This document shows positions 1-7,994 of a stretch of 64,000 nucleotides of DNA, in pieces (within the stretch, counting starts at the first letter, position 1; every line of letters starts with the position of its first letter). Both the position numbers and the translations under genes were made by a program. The notes under the pieces were generated by a model, which did not search any database, was not told where the DNA came from, and was given only the letters and a program-made list of their open reading frames with translations. This stretch comes from Pollutimonas subterranea. GTDB lineage: Bacteria > Pseudomonadota > Gammaproteobacteria > Burkholderiales > Burkholderiaceae_B. Location of the stretch: contig NZ_PDNW01000005.1 in NCBI RefSeq assembly GCF_002849655.1, positions 186,001 through 250,000 of the forward strand, in the 5' to 3' direction.

Positions 1-944
1 GCCTGGCCCAGGTCGGCCCGGAATACGGCCTCGGCATCGCCCATGACATCGAGCGCCAGTCGAGCCGCGCCATCACCGTTGGAAAGGAGCGCAATCTTGC
101 GGCCGCGAGGATGCCGCGTATAGACGAGGACCTTGATGGCCGAGAACAATTGCACGAAATAGCGGATGCGTACCGCGCCTGCCCGACGCAACAGCACATT
201 GAACACCGCGTCTTCAGTAGAGGCCGCGTCGGCATTGTGACCGACCTTGAGCACGATTACCGGCTTGACGCTTGCGGCGGCACGCAGCGCGCTGGTGAAG
301 CGGCGCGATGACGAGGTTTCTTCAAGATACAGCGCAATGCTGTCGGTACGCGGATCCATGGCCAGGTAATCGAGGGCCTCGGCAACGTCAATCGTGGTTT
401 CGTCTCCCAGCGATACCACCGCCGAAAAACCAAGCCTGACGTCCTCGGCCCAATCCAGGACCGATGCGGTAATGGATCGGGATTGCGCCACCAGCGCCAC
501 ACGCCCGCCCAGCCCCACGTGAGATTCGTGGCTCAGGTTCATGCCAAGATGCGGACGCTGCACGCCAAAGGAGCGTGGCCCGAGCACCATGCAATCGTTA
601 AGCTGGCCCCACGTCCGGCAATAGACCATGTCTTCAACCGGATCGTCGGACGGAGTGTGATGCGGCAAGACGGTGAGGCACCGGGGTCGGCAAGGCTTGA
701 TGGCGGCAAGCGCCTCGGGCAGGCGTTGCGGTGCGATGCAAAGCAGCACTTGATCCACGCGGGATCCTTCGCTGACCCCGTTGAGCGCACCGGGCAAACC
801 GATGGGCTGGTCGGGATCGGCGTCGATGATCGTGATTGTGTTTTGCAGCGAACGCGGCACGCTGTGCACGATGGGCAGAGTGCGATCTGAAAGTACCAAT
901 AGCGAGCGGGGTTCGAACAATGCTGTAAGGCGATGTCGCGGCAT
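1..944 (-). CDS. NDP-forming acyl-CoA synthetase-like protein, probable Pat-type protein acetyltransferase (3' end beyond window)
   Basis: An open frame of about 314 codons runs leftward from an ATG at 944 (MPRHRLTALFEP) off the left edge. It reads as an N-terminal CoA-binding Rossmann domain (about residues 1-125) followed by a succinyl-CoA-ligase-like domain; GLGGRVALVAQSRS and GFSAVVSLGDE match the ACS(ADP)/Pat family. In catalytic members a phospho-histidine loop (SHTG) follows the KPVIVLK strand. Here the text passes from KVGHNADAA straight to STEDAVFNVLLRRAG and the loop is missing. Family knowledge: Salmonella Pat has such a non-catalytic ligase half fused to a C-terminal GNAT domain that acetylates acetyl-CoA synthetase. 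The GNAT part would lie outside the window, so the Pat call is an inference. It is divergent from gltX. Confidence 0.8.
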   Translation of the reverse strand, partial: MPRHRLTALFEPRSLLVLSDRTLPIVHSVPRSLQNTITIIDADPDQPIGLPGALNGVSEGSRVDQVLLCIAPQRLPEALAAIKPCRPRCLTVLPHHTPSDDPVEDMVYCRTWGQLNDCMVLGPRSFGVQRPHLGMNLSHESHVGLGGRVALVAQSRSITASVLDWAEDVRLGFSAVVSLGDETTIDVAEALDYLAMDPRTDSIALYLEETSSSRRFTSALRAAASVKPVIVLKVGHNADAASTEDAVFNVLLRRAGAVRIRYFVQLFSAIKVLVYTRHPRGRKIALLSNGDGAARLALDVMGDAEAVFRADLGQ

Positions 945-1050
945 ACTTTATCCGGTTCAAGCGAAAAATGGTGGGTACTCTAAAATAGGCGTCTTGCTAC
1001 TTTCCTGCGCATGCGGTGCATACGCCACATGCCAAGCCTAACGACTTACC

Positions 1051-2460
1051 ATGACCACGTCTACTTCTTCTGCCGTTCGCACGCGCTTCGCCCCGTCCCC
1101 AACGGGTTACCTGCATTTAGGCGGAGCCCGCACCGCCCTGTTTTCGTGGGCCTTTGCGCGCCACCACAAGGGCACCTTCATACTGCGCATCGAAGATACC
1201 GATCTCGAGCGCTCCACCCCCGAAGCGGTCCAGGCCATCCTTGACAGCATGGCGTGGCTGGACATGCAGCCCGATGAAGGCCCTTTCTACCAGATGCAGC
1301 GCATGGACCGCTACCGCGAAGTCGTCCAGGACATGCTGGACCAAGGTAAGGCCTACTACTGCTACAGCAGCACCGAAGAAGTCGAAGCCATGCGCGAGAA
1401 AGCCCGTGCAGCGGGGCTTAAGCCGCGCTATGACGGCACATGGCGGCCGGAAACCGGTAAAACCTTGCCCTCCATTCCAGCCGACCGTAAACCTGTGGTG
1501 CGCTTCAAAAACCCCCAGGAAGGCGTGACGGGATGGAACGACCTGGTCAAAGGCCAGATCAGCTTCGATAACAGCGAACTTGATGACCTGGTCATCGCGA
1601 GGCCGGATGGCACCCCCACCTACAATTTCTGTGTGGTCGTCGACGACTGGGACATGAAGATCACCCACGTGTTGCGCGGTGACGATCACGTGAACAACAC
1701 CCCGCGACAGATCAATATTCTACGCGCCCTGGGCGCCACCCTGCCCGAATACGGGCACGTTCCCATGATATTGGGCCCCGACGGCGAAAAACTTTCCAAG
1801 CGGCACGGCGCCGTCAACGTCATGGAGTACGACAACGACGGCTACCTGCCCGAGGCCATGGTCAATTACCTTGCGCGCCTGGGCTGGAGCCATGGTAACG
1901 ATGAGCTGTTCACTCGCGAACAATTGGTCGAGTGGTTCGATACGCGCAACCTGACCAAGTCGGCCGCGCAATGGGATCCGAAGAAACTGAACTGGGTCAA
2001 TGCCCAATACATTAAGAACAGCGGCGACGCCGATCTGGCCGCGCGTGTGGCGCCCCGCATACTGAAAATGAATGGCGATCCGCAGGCCGTCGACCTGCCG
2101 GCTGTCATGGCCTTGCTGAAAGACCGCGCCGAGACCCTGAACCAGCTGGCAGAGGGCGCAATGCTTTTCTGTGGCGCTTACGCGCCAGCCGCGGCCGAAC
2201 TGCGCACCGAGCATCTGGATGAGCCGGCAAGAGCCCTGTTGAGCCGCTTTGAAGAACAGGCAAAAGCCTTGCCCGAGTGGACGTCCGAATCGCTGGACGC
2301 CCTGATCAAGGCACTGCTCGCCGAACATGGCGTCAAGATGCCGAAACTGGCCATCCCTTTACGGCTTGCCGTCACCGGCCAGAAGCAAACACCCGCCATC
2401 GGCGCTGTGCTTGCCATTCTGGGCAGAGACCTTGTGCTGGAACGCCTTGCCGCCGTGTAA
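1051..2460 (+). CDS. gltX: Glutamate--tRNA ligase
   Basis: The 469-residue cytosolic class I aminoacyl-tRNA synthetase charges tRNA-Glu with glutamate. The N-terminus is [16 protein letters not shown], with the HIGH-type signature H22-L-G-G25. The KMSKS-type signature is K247-L-S-K250 in [11 protein letters not shown]. The catalytic Rossmann domain spans about residues 8-320 and the anticodon-binding domain the remainder. Length is normal for bacterial GltX. The ATG at 1051 is chosen because the conserved [10 protein letters not shown] begins ten residues later. It has its own 106-bp upstream gap, divergent from the acetyltransferase-like gene, and converges on a lipoprotein gene. Confidence 0.98.
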   Translation: MTTSTSSAVRTRFAPSPTGYLHLGGARTALFSWAFARHHKGTFILRIEDTDLERSTPEAVQAILDSMAWLDMQPDEGPFYQMQRMDRYREVVQDMLDQGKAYYCYSSTEEVEAMREKARAAGLKPRYDGTWRPETGKTLPSIPADRKPVVRFKNPQEGVTGWNDLVKGQISFDNSELDDLVIARPDGTPTYNFCVVVDDWDMKITHVLRGDDHVNNTPRQINILRALGATLPEYGHVPMILGPDGEKLSKRHGAVNVMEYDNDGYLPEAMVNYLARLGWSHGNDELFTREQLVEWFDTRNLTKSAAQWDPKKLNWVNAQYIKNSGDADLAARVAPRILKMNGDPQAVDLPAVMALLKDRAETLNQLAEGAMLFCGAYAPAAAELRTEHLDEPARALLSRFEEQAKALPEWTSESLDALIKALLAEHGVKMPKLAIPLRLAVTGQKQTPAIGAVLAILGRDLVLERLAAV

Positions 2461-2488
2461 ATAGGCCGCCGGACACTGCCTCTGAACG

Positions 2489-2986
2489 TTAAAACGGCAA
2501 GCGGTATCCGGGCGACATGCGCCTGGCGGTGATGCTGGTGCCATCTTCGCCCTTCAAGGCAATGGCATTGGCATTGGCCGAAACAACGGTGTAGCGATTC
2601 GTATAAATGGGATCGTCCAGGTTCACGGGAGCCCCGTTAGATTCCAGCGTCTGGATGACCAGCGCTTGCTTGTCACGGCGCCAGCAGCCTCCTTCGTCCA
2701 GCCCTTGCGATGGATTCTTGCCGCGCTTCAATTGCTCTGTATATGCCATGGTGCCGTCAGCATTCAGGCTGAACAGGGTACGAAGCTCGCCGGCCACTCC
2801 CTTTTGTTTTCGCACGCTTAACCAGTTGCCAATCAGCGGCTCGCCCGTTGCGGCGGCTACGCATTTCGGGGCCGTCGTCGTCTCGGGTACCGGGGGGGAA
2901 GTAACAGGGGCGGTACAGCCGGCCAAGAATACCGTTGTGGCCAGCCCGGACATCAACCAGCGCGGACGAAGCAGGAAATCGTACAT
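2489..2986 (-). CDS. Small putative lipoprotein of unknown function
   Basis: A 165-residue protein with a signal peptide and lipobox LAGC (Cys about residue 24), followed by a Thr/Pro-rich linker, so lipid-anchored outside the cytoplasm. The mature part (GEPLIGNWLSVRKQ, LFSLNADGTMAYTEQL, GCWRRDKQALVIQT) has the look of a small beta-barrel domain of the 'cost of expression / lipocalin-like' type, with two conserved-looking cysteines, but I do not recognise the family. The start at 2986 is supported by AAGGAAGG seven bases upstream; an internal ATG at residue 12 would still leave the lipobox. It converges on gltX with a 28-bp gap and stands alone. Function unknown. Confidence 0.75.
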   Translation of the reverse strand: MYDFLLRPRWLMSGLATTVFLAGCTAPVTSPPVPETTTAPKCVAAATGEPLIGNWLSVRKQKGVAGELRTLFSLNADGTMAYTEQLKRGKNPSQGLDEGGCWRRDKQALVIQTLESNGAPVNLDDPIYTNRYTVVSANANAIALKGEDGTSITARRMSPGYRLPF

Positions 2987-3235
2987 AAGAGACCTTCCTT
3001 TAAACGCAAAACGTCAACGATTTTAGCCGTAACGCCGACGCAGCGACCGCGCCGGCATGCTCACGCCTGGAAATATCTCGAATACGGCTGCGGAAATCCA
3101 CACGGCGCGTGCGGAATCAAAAGGAAAGTCGTACACCGGACCTTACAATGCCTGCAGTCAGTTGCCTTCGGCATACAGACCTCGTCAGCGACGCCGCTGG
3201 CGGGCACGCCATCTTGTCGCGCCAGGAACCCATTC

Positions 3236-3676
3236 ATGCCTTATTCGGTCCTTATCACACTGCACTTGTTTGCGGCCTTCATATTTGTGGGCACCGTTTT
3301 CTTTGAAGTCCTTATGCTCGAAGGCGTCCGCAAGCACGTGTCCCGCGAATCCATGCGAGAAATCGAGCGGGCCATCGGCAAACGGGCCAGGCAGATCATG
3401 CCGTGGACCTTGTTGGTGCTGTACAGCGCGGGCATAGGGATGGCATGGCATTACCGCAGCGTTCTGGCCCACCCCTTCGATAGCGCTTTCGGCACGATGC
3501 TCACCATAAAAATAGTCTTGGCGCTAAGCGTGCTGGGCCATTTCATAACCGCCATGGTGCTGGGCAGCAAAGGGCTTTTGAATGCCCGCTATGTCCAGCG
3601 CATACACACCAGCGTATTCACGCACATGGTCGGCATCGTGCTGCTGGCCAAAGCCATGCTTTACCTCAATTGGTGA
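3236..3676 (+). CDS. CopD-like four-helix inner membrane protein
   Basis: A 146-residue integral membrane protein with about four hydrophobic segments (residues 5-27, 52-72, 84-108, 125-143). Histidines sit near the ends of helices (LITLHLFAAF, GMAWHYRS, LGHFITAMVLG, HTSVFTHMVGI), a pattern of the CopD / DUF2269-like group of putative copper or haem-related proteins. AGGAA lies nine bases before the ATG. It ends directly against the stop of the convergent Lrp gene with no spacer. The substrate is not known; the copper link is a family inference only. Confidence 0.75.
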   Translation: MPYSVLITLHLFAAFIFVGTVFFEVLMLEGVRKHVSRESMREIERAIGKRARQIMPWTLLVLYSAGIGMAWHYRSVLAHPFDSAFGTMLTIKIVLALSVLGHFITAMVLGSKGLLNARYVQRIHTSVFTHMVGIVLLAKAMLYLNW

Positions 3677-4129
3677 TTACAGCGGCAGCTTTACGTCGTG
3701 CTTGATTTCACGCAGCGCCACAATGGTGCGCGTCTGCCGCAGGCCCGGCAAATTGAATAAAAACCGATGCAGGAAGCTATCGTAGGCCTCGGGACTCGAC
3801 ACCACTATTTTCAACAGGAAATCGGAATCGCCGGTCACGGCATAGCACTCCAGTATTTCCGGCGCATCGCGCACTGACCGCTCGAAGTTTTCGACGATCT
3901 CCGCTGAATGCCTTTCCAGGCTTATCTGGGCGAACATGCAGCCCTGCAGCCCGACCTTATGGCGATCCACCTTGGCGTAATACCCCTGGATGACCTTGTT
4001 GGCTTCGAGCGCCTTGACCCGACGCCAGACGGGGGCTGCCGACAGCCCGACCTCGTCGGATAACTGCTGTGCCGAGGCGCGGCCGTCCTTCTGCAACTGC
4101 TGGAGTATTTTTATATCAGTCTTGTCCAT
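3677..4129 (-). CDS. Lrp/AsnC-family transcriptional regulator
   Basis: A 150-residue feast/famine regulator. The N-terminal winged HTH is MDKTDIKILQQLQKDGRAS ... VGLSAAPVWRRVKALEANKVI, followed by a RAM ligand-binding domain (residues about 65-140, with the AVTGDSDFLLKIVV core). The ATG at 4129 is preferred over an in-frame upstream one at 4150 because AGGAGGG lies four bases before it and it gives the usual Lrp length. It is divergent from the indolepyruvate oxidoreductase gene across 113 bp holding two inverted repeats, so it probably senses an amino acid and controls that gene and itself. Regulation is inferred from arrangement. Confidence 0.93.
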   Translation of the reverse strand: MDKTDIKILQQLQKDGRASAQQLSDEVGLSAAPVWRRVKALEANKVIQGYYAKVDRHKVGLQGCMFAQISLERHSAEIVENFERSVRDAPEILECYAVTGDSDFLLKIVVSSPEAYDSFLHRFLFNLPGLRQTRTIVALREIKHDVKLPL

Positions 4130-4142
4130 TTTTCCCTCCTTG

Positions 4143-4186
4143 CGAAACAAACGTTTCGTTTGCTAGGGATTTTACACGACGTAAAA
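4143..4186. promoter_or_regulatory. Two inverted repeats, candidate Lrp operators
   Basis: Between the divergent Lrp gene and the oxidoreductase gene lie two inverted repeats: CGAAAC-AAAC-GTTTCG (4143-4158) and TTTTAC-ACGAC-GTAAAA (4170-4186). Both arms are perfect. Lrp-family regulators bind such short dyads, often at several spaced sites, and usually autoregulate. The site assignment is an inference from position. Confidence 0.5.
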
Positions 4187-4242
4187 GCAATAAAAAAAGG
4201 GTCGCAAGTCTCTATCATCGATTGAAAGAACGGAGCCTTGCC

Positions 4243-7200
4243 ATGCCTGTCCCCCACATCGACACTCAATACCGACTTTCCGACAACCTGACCGCCACGT
4301 CGGGCCGCATCTTCCTGACCGGGACCCAGGCGCTCGTGCGCATGCTGCTGGCCCAGCGTCGCAGCGACGAGCGCCATGGCCTGAATACCGCCGGCTTTGT
4401 CACCGGATACCGCGGATCGCCGCTGGCGGGGGTAGACCTGGCGATGTGGCGCGCGCAGGGATTGCTGGAGAAAAATTGCGTCAGCTTTCTTCCTGCCATC
4501 AATGAAGACCTGGCCGCAACCATCGTCATGGGCACGCAACACGCCGGTGTTCGTGACGACCGTCGCGTCGATGGGGTATTTGGCATGTGGTACGGCAAGG
4601 GCCCGGGGGTGGACCGTGCGGGCGACGCACTTCACCATGGGAACGCCGCGGGTGCCTCCCGCAACGGTGGCGTGCTGCTGATCGTGGGCGACGATCATAC
4701 GGCCGCATCCTCCTCCATTCCCCATGCCAGCGAAACATCGCTGCAGGCATGGAACATACCCATTGTTCACCCGGCGTCCGTCGAAGAATATGAATTATTC
4801 GGCCTGTGGGGCTGGGCCTTGTCGCGCTACTCCGGCGCCTGGGTCGCGTTCAAGGCAGTGACGGAAACAGTGGAGAGCGGGCGGTCATTCACGCTGAGCC
4901 CCATACCGGATTTCGCCAGCGACGACGAGGACCCGCACAAGGGCGCGCTGGAGTACAGCGCACGTGAGTTCCTGACCCCGGGCATCGAGAATCGAATGGC
5001 CGACCGCCTCGTTGCGGTCAAGGCCTTTGCCGGCCAACACTCACTGGACCGCCTGATCGATGCGGCGCCCGAAGCACGGCTGGGAATCATCACCACAGGC
5101 AAAGCCTATCTGGACACACTTGATGCGCTGCGAACCCTGGCAGATGCGCGGCCGGGCAGTCTTCCGCCCTTGCGCCATTACAAGATAGGCCTGAGCTGGC
5201 CCATCGACGTAGCGGGCTTCATACGCTTCGCCGAGGGCCTGGAACATATCCTGGTACTCGAAGAGAAGGCGCCGCTGATCGAAGGCCAGATAAAGGATCT
5301 GCTGTTCAACCTGGCGGTGCGTCCGCGCGTTGCAGGCAAGCGGGACCTGGAAAACGAAGTCCTCGTTCCGTCCACCGGCCAACTGCAACCCGCGCTCGTC
5401 GCCGGCGCGCTACGCCGCTGGCTGGCACAGGCGGCCGGGATTACGCTGGATGATTCCAGCAGCACATTGATGCCGACGCAAGCCGCCAGATTGGGCGCGC
5501 CTGCCCGGCGGCCCTATTTCTGCTCGGGCTGCCCGCACAATACCTCGACCAAGGTACCCGACGGCAGTCAGGCACTGGCCGGCGTAGGCTGCCACTATAT
5601 GGCCACATGGATGGACCGCGACACTGGCGGACTGACGCAAATGGGCGGCGAAGGCACCGATTGGATAGGGCTGTCGCGCTACACCACCATGCCGCATATT
5701 TTCCAGAATATGGGCGAAGGCACCTATTTCCATTCCGGCTACCTGGCGATACGCCAGGCCATTGCCGCGAAGGCCGACATCACTTACAAGATCTTGTTCA
5801 ACGATGCCGTGGCCATGACCGGTGGCCAGCCGGTCGACGGCTCGATTTCGGTGCCGCAAATTTGCCAGCAGATGTTGGGTGAAGGCGTGCAGCGCGTGGT
5901 GATCACCACCGACGATCCCGATAAATACCAGGGCGTTGCATTGCCATCCGGTATCGCTGTACACCATCGCCATGAGCTTGATCGCGTGCAGCGGGAGCTG
6001 CGCGAAATCAAGGGCGTCACCATCCTCATCCATGACCAGGTCTGTGCCGCCGAGAAGCGCCGGCGTCGCAAGAAAGGCGCATTCCCCGATCCCGCACGCC
6101 GCCTGTTCATCAACACCGCCGTGTGCGAAGGCTGCGGCGACTGCGGCACGCAATCGAACTGCCTGTCGCTCGTCCCGGTGGAGACGCCGTTCGGCCGCAA
6201 GCGCGCCATTGATCAATCGAGCTGCAACAAAGACTATTCCTGTGTGGAAGGCTTCTGCCCCAGCTTTGTATCGGTGATCGGGGGAGCACCCCGCAAGTCT
6301 GCCGGCGCCGGCGACGCCTTGGCGCGCCAGAAAGTTGAACGCCTTATCCCGCAATTGCCTGTTCCGGAGTTCGACGCGGCGCAGCCGCACTGCGATGTGC
6401 TGGTAGCAGGCATCGGGGGCACCGGCGTAATCACCGTAGGCGCCATCCTGTCGATGGCCGCGCATCTGGAAGGTCGCGCCGCGTCCGTGCTGGACATTAC
6501 CGGATTGGCGCAGAAAGGCGGTACCGTCATCAGCCACATACGCTTATCCCGCAACGCAGAGCCCCCGGCCGCTGTACGAATAGAAGCGCAGCAAGCCGAT
6601 GTGGCGATACTCTGCGATGCCGTAGCCGGGACCAGCCCCGAGGCGCTGAAGACACTGCGGCATGGCAAAACCCGCGTGGTGCTGAACACCTACCTCGCCC
6701 CCACGGCGGAGTTCACTCGTGACCCCCAAGCCAGCATGGATCCGCAGCCACTCATCGATACCGTGTGCGCAACGGCCGGCGCCTCGACGACCTGGCAGCT
6801 GGATGCGCACGCCCTGGCCGTCCAGCAGTTCGGCAACAGCCTGCTGGCAAACATGGCGATGCTGGGCTTTGCGTGGCAGCGCGGCTGCCTGCCCTTGAGC
6901 GAAGAGGCCATCATGCAGGCGCTCGAACTCAACGGCATTGCCGTGAAGGAGAACCAGGATGCTTTCCGCGTTGGCCGCTTGGCCGCATGGCGACCGGATG
7001 CCCTACTGTCGACTGGGGCCTCTGGCGAAAAAGCGGTCGTCATCCATATGCCCGAATCGCTGGACAAGATAGTGAAGCGATGCGCAGCCGCGCTGACCAG
7101 CTACCAAAACGCCGCGTACGCAAGACAATATACCGATGTCGTCGACACGGTGCTTGCCGCCGAGCAGGCGCTGCATCCAGGCGCCAAACCGCGGCTGGCG

Positions 7201-7731
7201 CCCAAAGTGGCACGATCTCTTTACAAGCTCATGGCGTACAAGGATGAATATGAAGTTGCCCGCCTGTTCACCAATGGCGACTTTCACAAGGCGCTCCATG
7301 AGAGCTTTGAAGGAGATTTCACCCTGCAGTTTCACCTGGCTCCGCCCTTATTCGCCAAGCGGGATCCTTCGACAGGGATCCCTAGAAAAATGACATTCGG
7401 CCCGGCAACCAAAAAAGCGTTTCGGCTGCTGGCGCACGGCAGGCACCTGCGCGGTTCGTGGCTGGATATTTTCTCGTATACTGCCGAACGCAAAATGGAA
7501 CGCCGGCTGATTCGTGAGTATCGCCAAGCCCTTTTGGTGATTGCCAAGAAGCTTAATGCGCAGAATTTTGCCATCGCGCTGGAAATCGCCGACTTGCCGC
7601 AAGCAGTTCGAGGCTTCGGGCATATCAAGGCCGCCAATGCAGACAAATACCAACAAAGCCTGGAGCAGTTGCTCTATAGGCTGGATGCGCCGGTCATGGA
7701 TGCTAACAATATCCACCGGGCACACGCCTGA
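4243..7731 (+). CDS. Indolepyruvate:ferredoxin oxidoreductase, fused single-chain type
   Basis: A 1162-residue fused 2-ketoacid:ferredoxin oxidoreductase that oxidatively decarboxylates aryl pyruvates (from aromatic amino acids) to aryl-acyl-CoA. Order: pyrimidine-binding domain (1 to about 400); TPP domain starting near CSGCPHNTSTKVPDGS (about residue 427) with GGEGTDWIGL; a cysteine-rich Fe-S segment from C628 (VCEGCGDCGTQSNC, then SSCNKDYSCVEGFC); a gamma/NAD-like domain from about residue 717 (VLVAGIGGTGVITVG); and a C-terminal DUF6537-type tail. Length fits the proteobacterial fused IorA/B form. ATG 4243 has GGAG eight bases upstream; an open extension to 4069 runs through the divergent regulator and is rejected. 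It is the probable target of the neighbouring Lrp protein. Confidence 0.93.
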   Translation: MPVPHIDTQYRLSDNLTATSGRIFLTGTQALVRMLLAQRRSDERHGLNTAGFVTGYRGSPLAGVDLAMWRAQGLLEKNCVSFLPAINEDLAATIVMGTQHAGVRDDRRVDGVFGMWYGKGPGVDRAGDALHHGNAAGASRNGGVLLIVGDDHTAASSSIPHASETSLQAWNIPIVHPASVEEYELFGLWGWALSRYSGAWVAFKAVTETVESGRSFTLSPIPDFASDDEDPHKGALEYSAREFLTPGIENRMADRLVAVKAFAGQHSLDRLIDAAPEARLGIITTGKAYLDTLDALRTLADARPGSLPPLRHYKIGLSWPIDVAGFIRFAEGLEHILVLEEKAPLIEGQIKDLLFNLAVRPRVAGKRDLENEVLVPSTGQLQPALVAGALRRWLAQAAGITLDDSSSTLMPTQAARLGAPARRPYFCSGCPHNTSTKVPDGSQALAGVGCHYMATWMDRDTGGLTQMGGEGTDWIGLSRYTTMPHIFQNMGEGTYFHSGYLAIRQAIAAKADITYKILFNDAVAMTGGQPVDGSISVPQICQQMLGEGVQRVVITTDDPDKYQGVALPSGIAVHHRHELDRVQRELREIKGVTILIHDQVCAAEKRRRRKKGAFPDPARRLFINTAVCEGCGDCGTQSNCLSLVPVETPFGRKRAIDQSSCNKDYSCVEGFCPSFVSVIGGAPRKSAGAGDALARQKVERLIPQLPVPEFDAAQPHCDVLVAGIGGTGVITVGAILSMAAHLEGRAASVLDITGLAQKGGTVISHIRLSRNAEPPAAVRIEAQQADVAILCDAVAGTSPEALKTLRHGKTRVVLNTYLAPTAEFTRDPQASMDPQPLIDTVCATAGASTTWQLDAHALAVQQFGNSLLANMAMLGFAWQRGCLPLSEEAIMQALELNGIAVKENQDAFRVGRLAAWRPDALLSTGASGEKAVVIHMPESLDKIVKRCAAALTSYQNAAYARQYTDVVDTVLAAEQALHPGAKPRLAPKVARSLYKLMAYKDEYEVARLFTNGDFHKALHESFEGDFTLQFHLAPPLFAKRDPSTGIPRKMTFGPATKKAFRLLAHGRHLRGSWLDIFSYTAERKMERRLIREYRQALLVIAKKLNAQNFAIALEIADLPQAVRGFGHIKAANADKYQQSLEQLLYRLDAPVMDANNIHRAHA

Positions 7732-7750
7732 ACGGCTAGAGCCTTGATAC

Positions 7751-7771
7751 GTGAGGCCTCCCGGGCCTCAC
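7751..7771 (+). terminator. Hairpin after the indolepyruvate oxidoreductase gene
   Basis: GTGAGGCC-TCCCG-GGCCTCAC forms an 8-bp perfect stem 20 bases after the stop codon. The following bases are C-rich before a CTATTTTTC run, so it is a plausible but not ideal intrinsic terminator. Confidence 0.5.
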
Positions 7772-7810
7772 GCCCTCCTGTCGCCCTATTTTTCGGTGGA
7801 AAAATAAAAA

Positions 7811-7833
7811 ATCAAGTCCCTCATGGACTTGAT
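7811..7833 (-). terminator. Leftward intrinsic terminator with no obvious gene in front of it
   Basis: ATCAAGTCC-CTCAT-GGACTTGAT is a perfect 9-bp stem. Read leftward, it is followed by TTTTTTATTTTT, a strong U-tract; read rightward there is no U-tract. No leftward gene lies upstream of it (nrdA starts rightward at 7995). It may end an unrecognised leftward RNA or block antisense transcription into the oxidoreductase gene. The nrd -35 element overlaps the right arm. Confidence 0.65.
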
Positions 7834-7857
7834 TCTGATCAGATCCATCACTACAAT
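7829..7857 (+). promoter_or_regulatory. Sigma70-type promoter of nrdAB
   Basis: TTGATT (7829-7834), a 17-base spacer and TACAAT (7852-7857) give a near-consensus promoter about 140 bases before nrdA. The -10 element lies inside the first NrdR box, as expected for NrdR-repressed nrd promoters. Predicted transcription start about 7864. Confidence 0.75.
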
Positions 7858-7893
7858 TAGTGCCAATAATCAAACAAACCACAAGATGTAGTG
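7849..7893. promoter_or_regulatory. Pair of NrdR boxes controlling nrdAB
   Basis: Box 1 is CACTACAATTAGTG (7849-7862, perfect 5-bp arms) and box 2 CACAAGATGTAGTG (7880-7893). Both resemble the NrdR consensus acaCwAtATaTwgtgt, and their centres are 31 bp apart, the three-helical-turn spacing known for NrdR pairs. Box 1 covers the -10 element, which explains repression. The nrdR gene itself is not in the window. Confidence 0.88.
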
Positions 7894-7994
7894 GTCTCCT
7901 ACCTTAATTGCCGTAGGGACCAATACAGACGACCGCCCACCAAGAATGCTGCTCAACGCGCCTTTCCGCAGGCGCTTTACGCCCAGGAGTATCC

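Noticed and set aside
905-925. GGTTCGAAC, a T-loop-like string suggesting a tRNA
   Set aside because: It lies inside the coding sequence of the acyl-CoA synthetase-like gene and no cloverleaf can be formed.
2987-3235. Possible small gene in the 249-bp gap before the CopD-like gene
   Set aside because: The frames there lack ribosome-binding sites and conserved sequence; I see no gene or RNA.
5410-6537. 375-codon leftward frame inside the indolepyruvate oxidoreductase gene
   Set aside because: Shadow of a GC-rich gene; the sense frame carries all conserved motifs.
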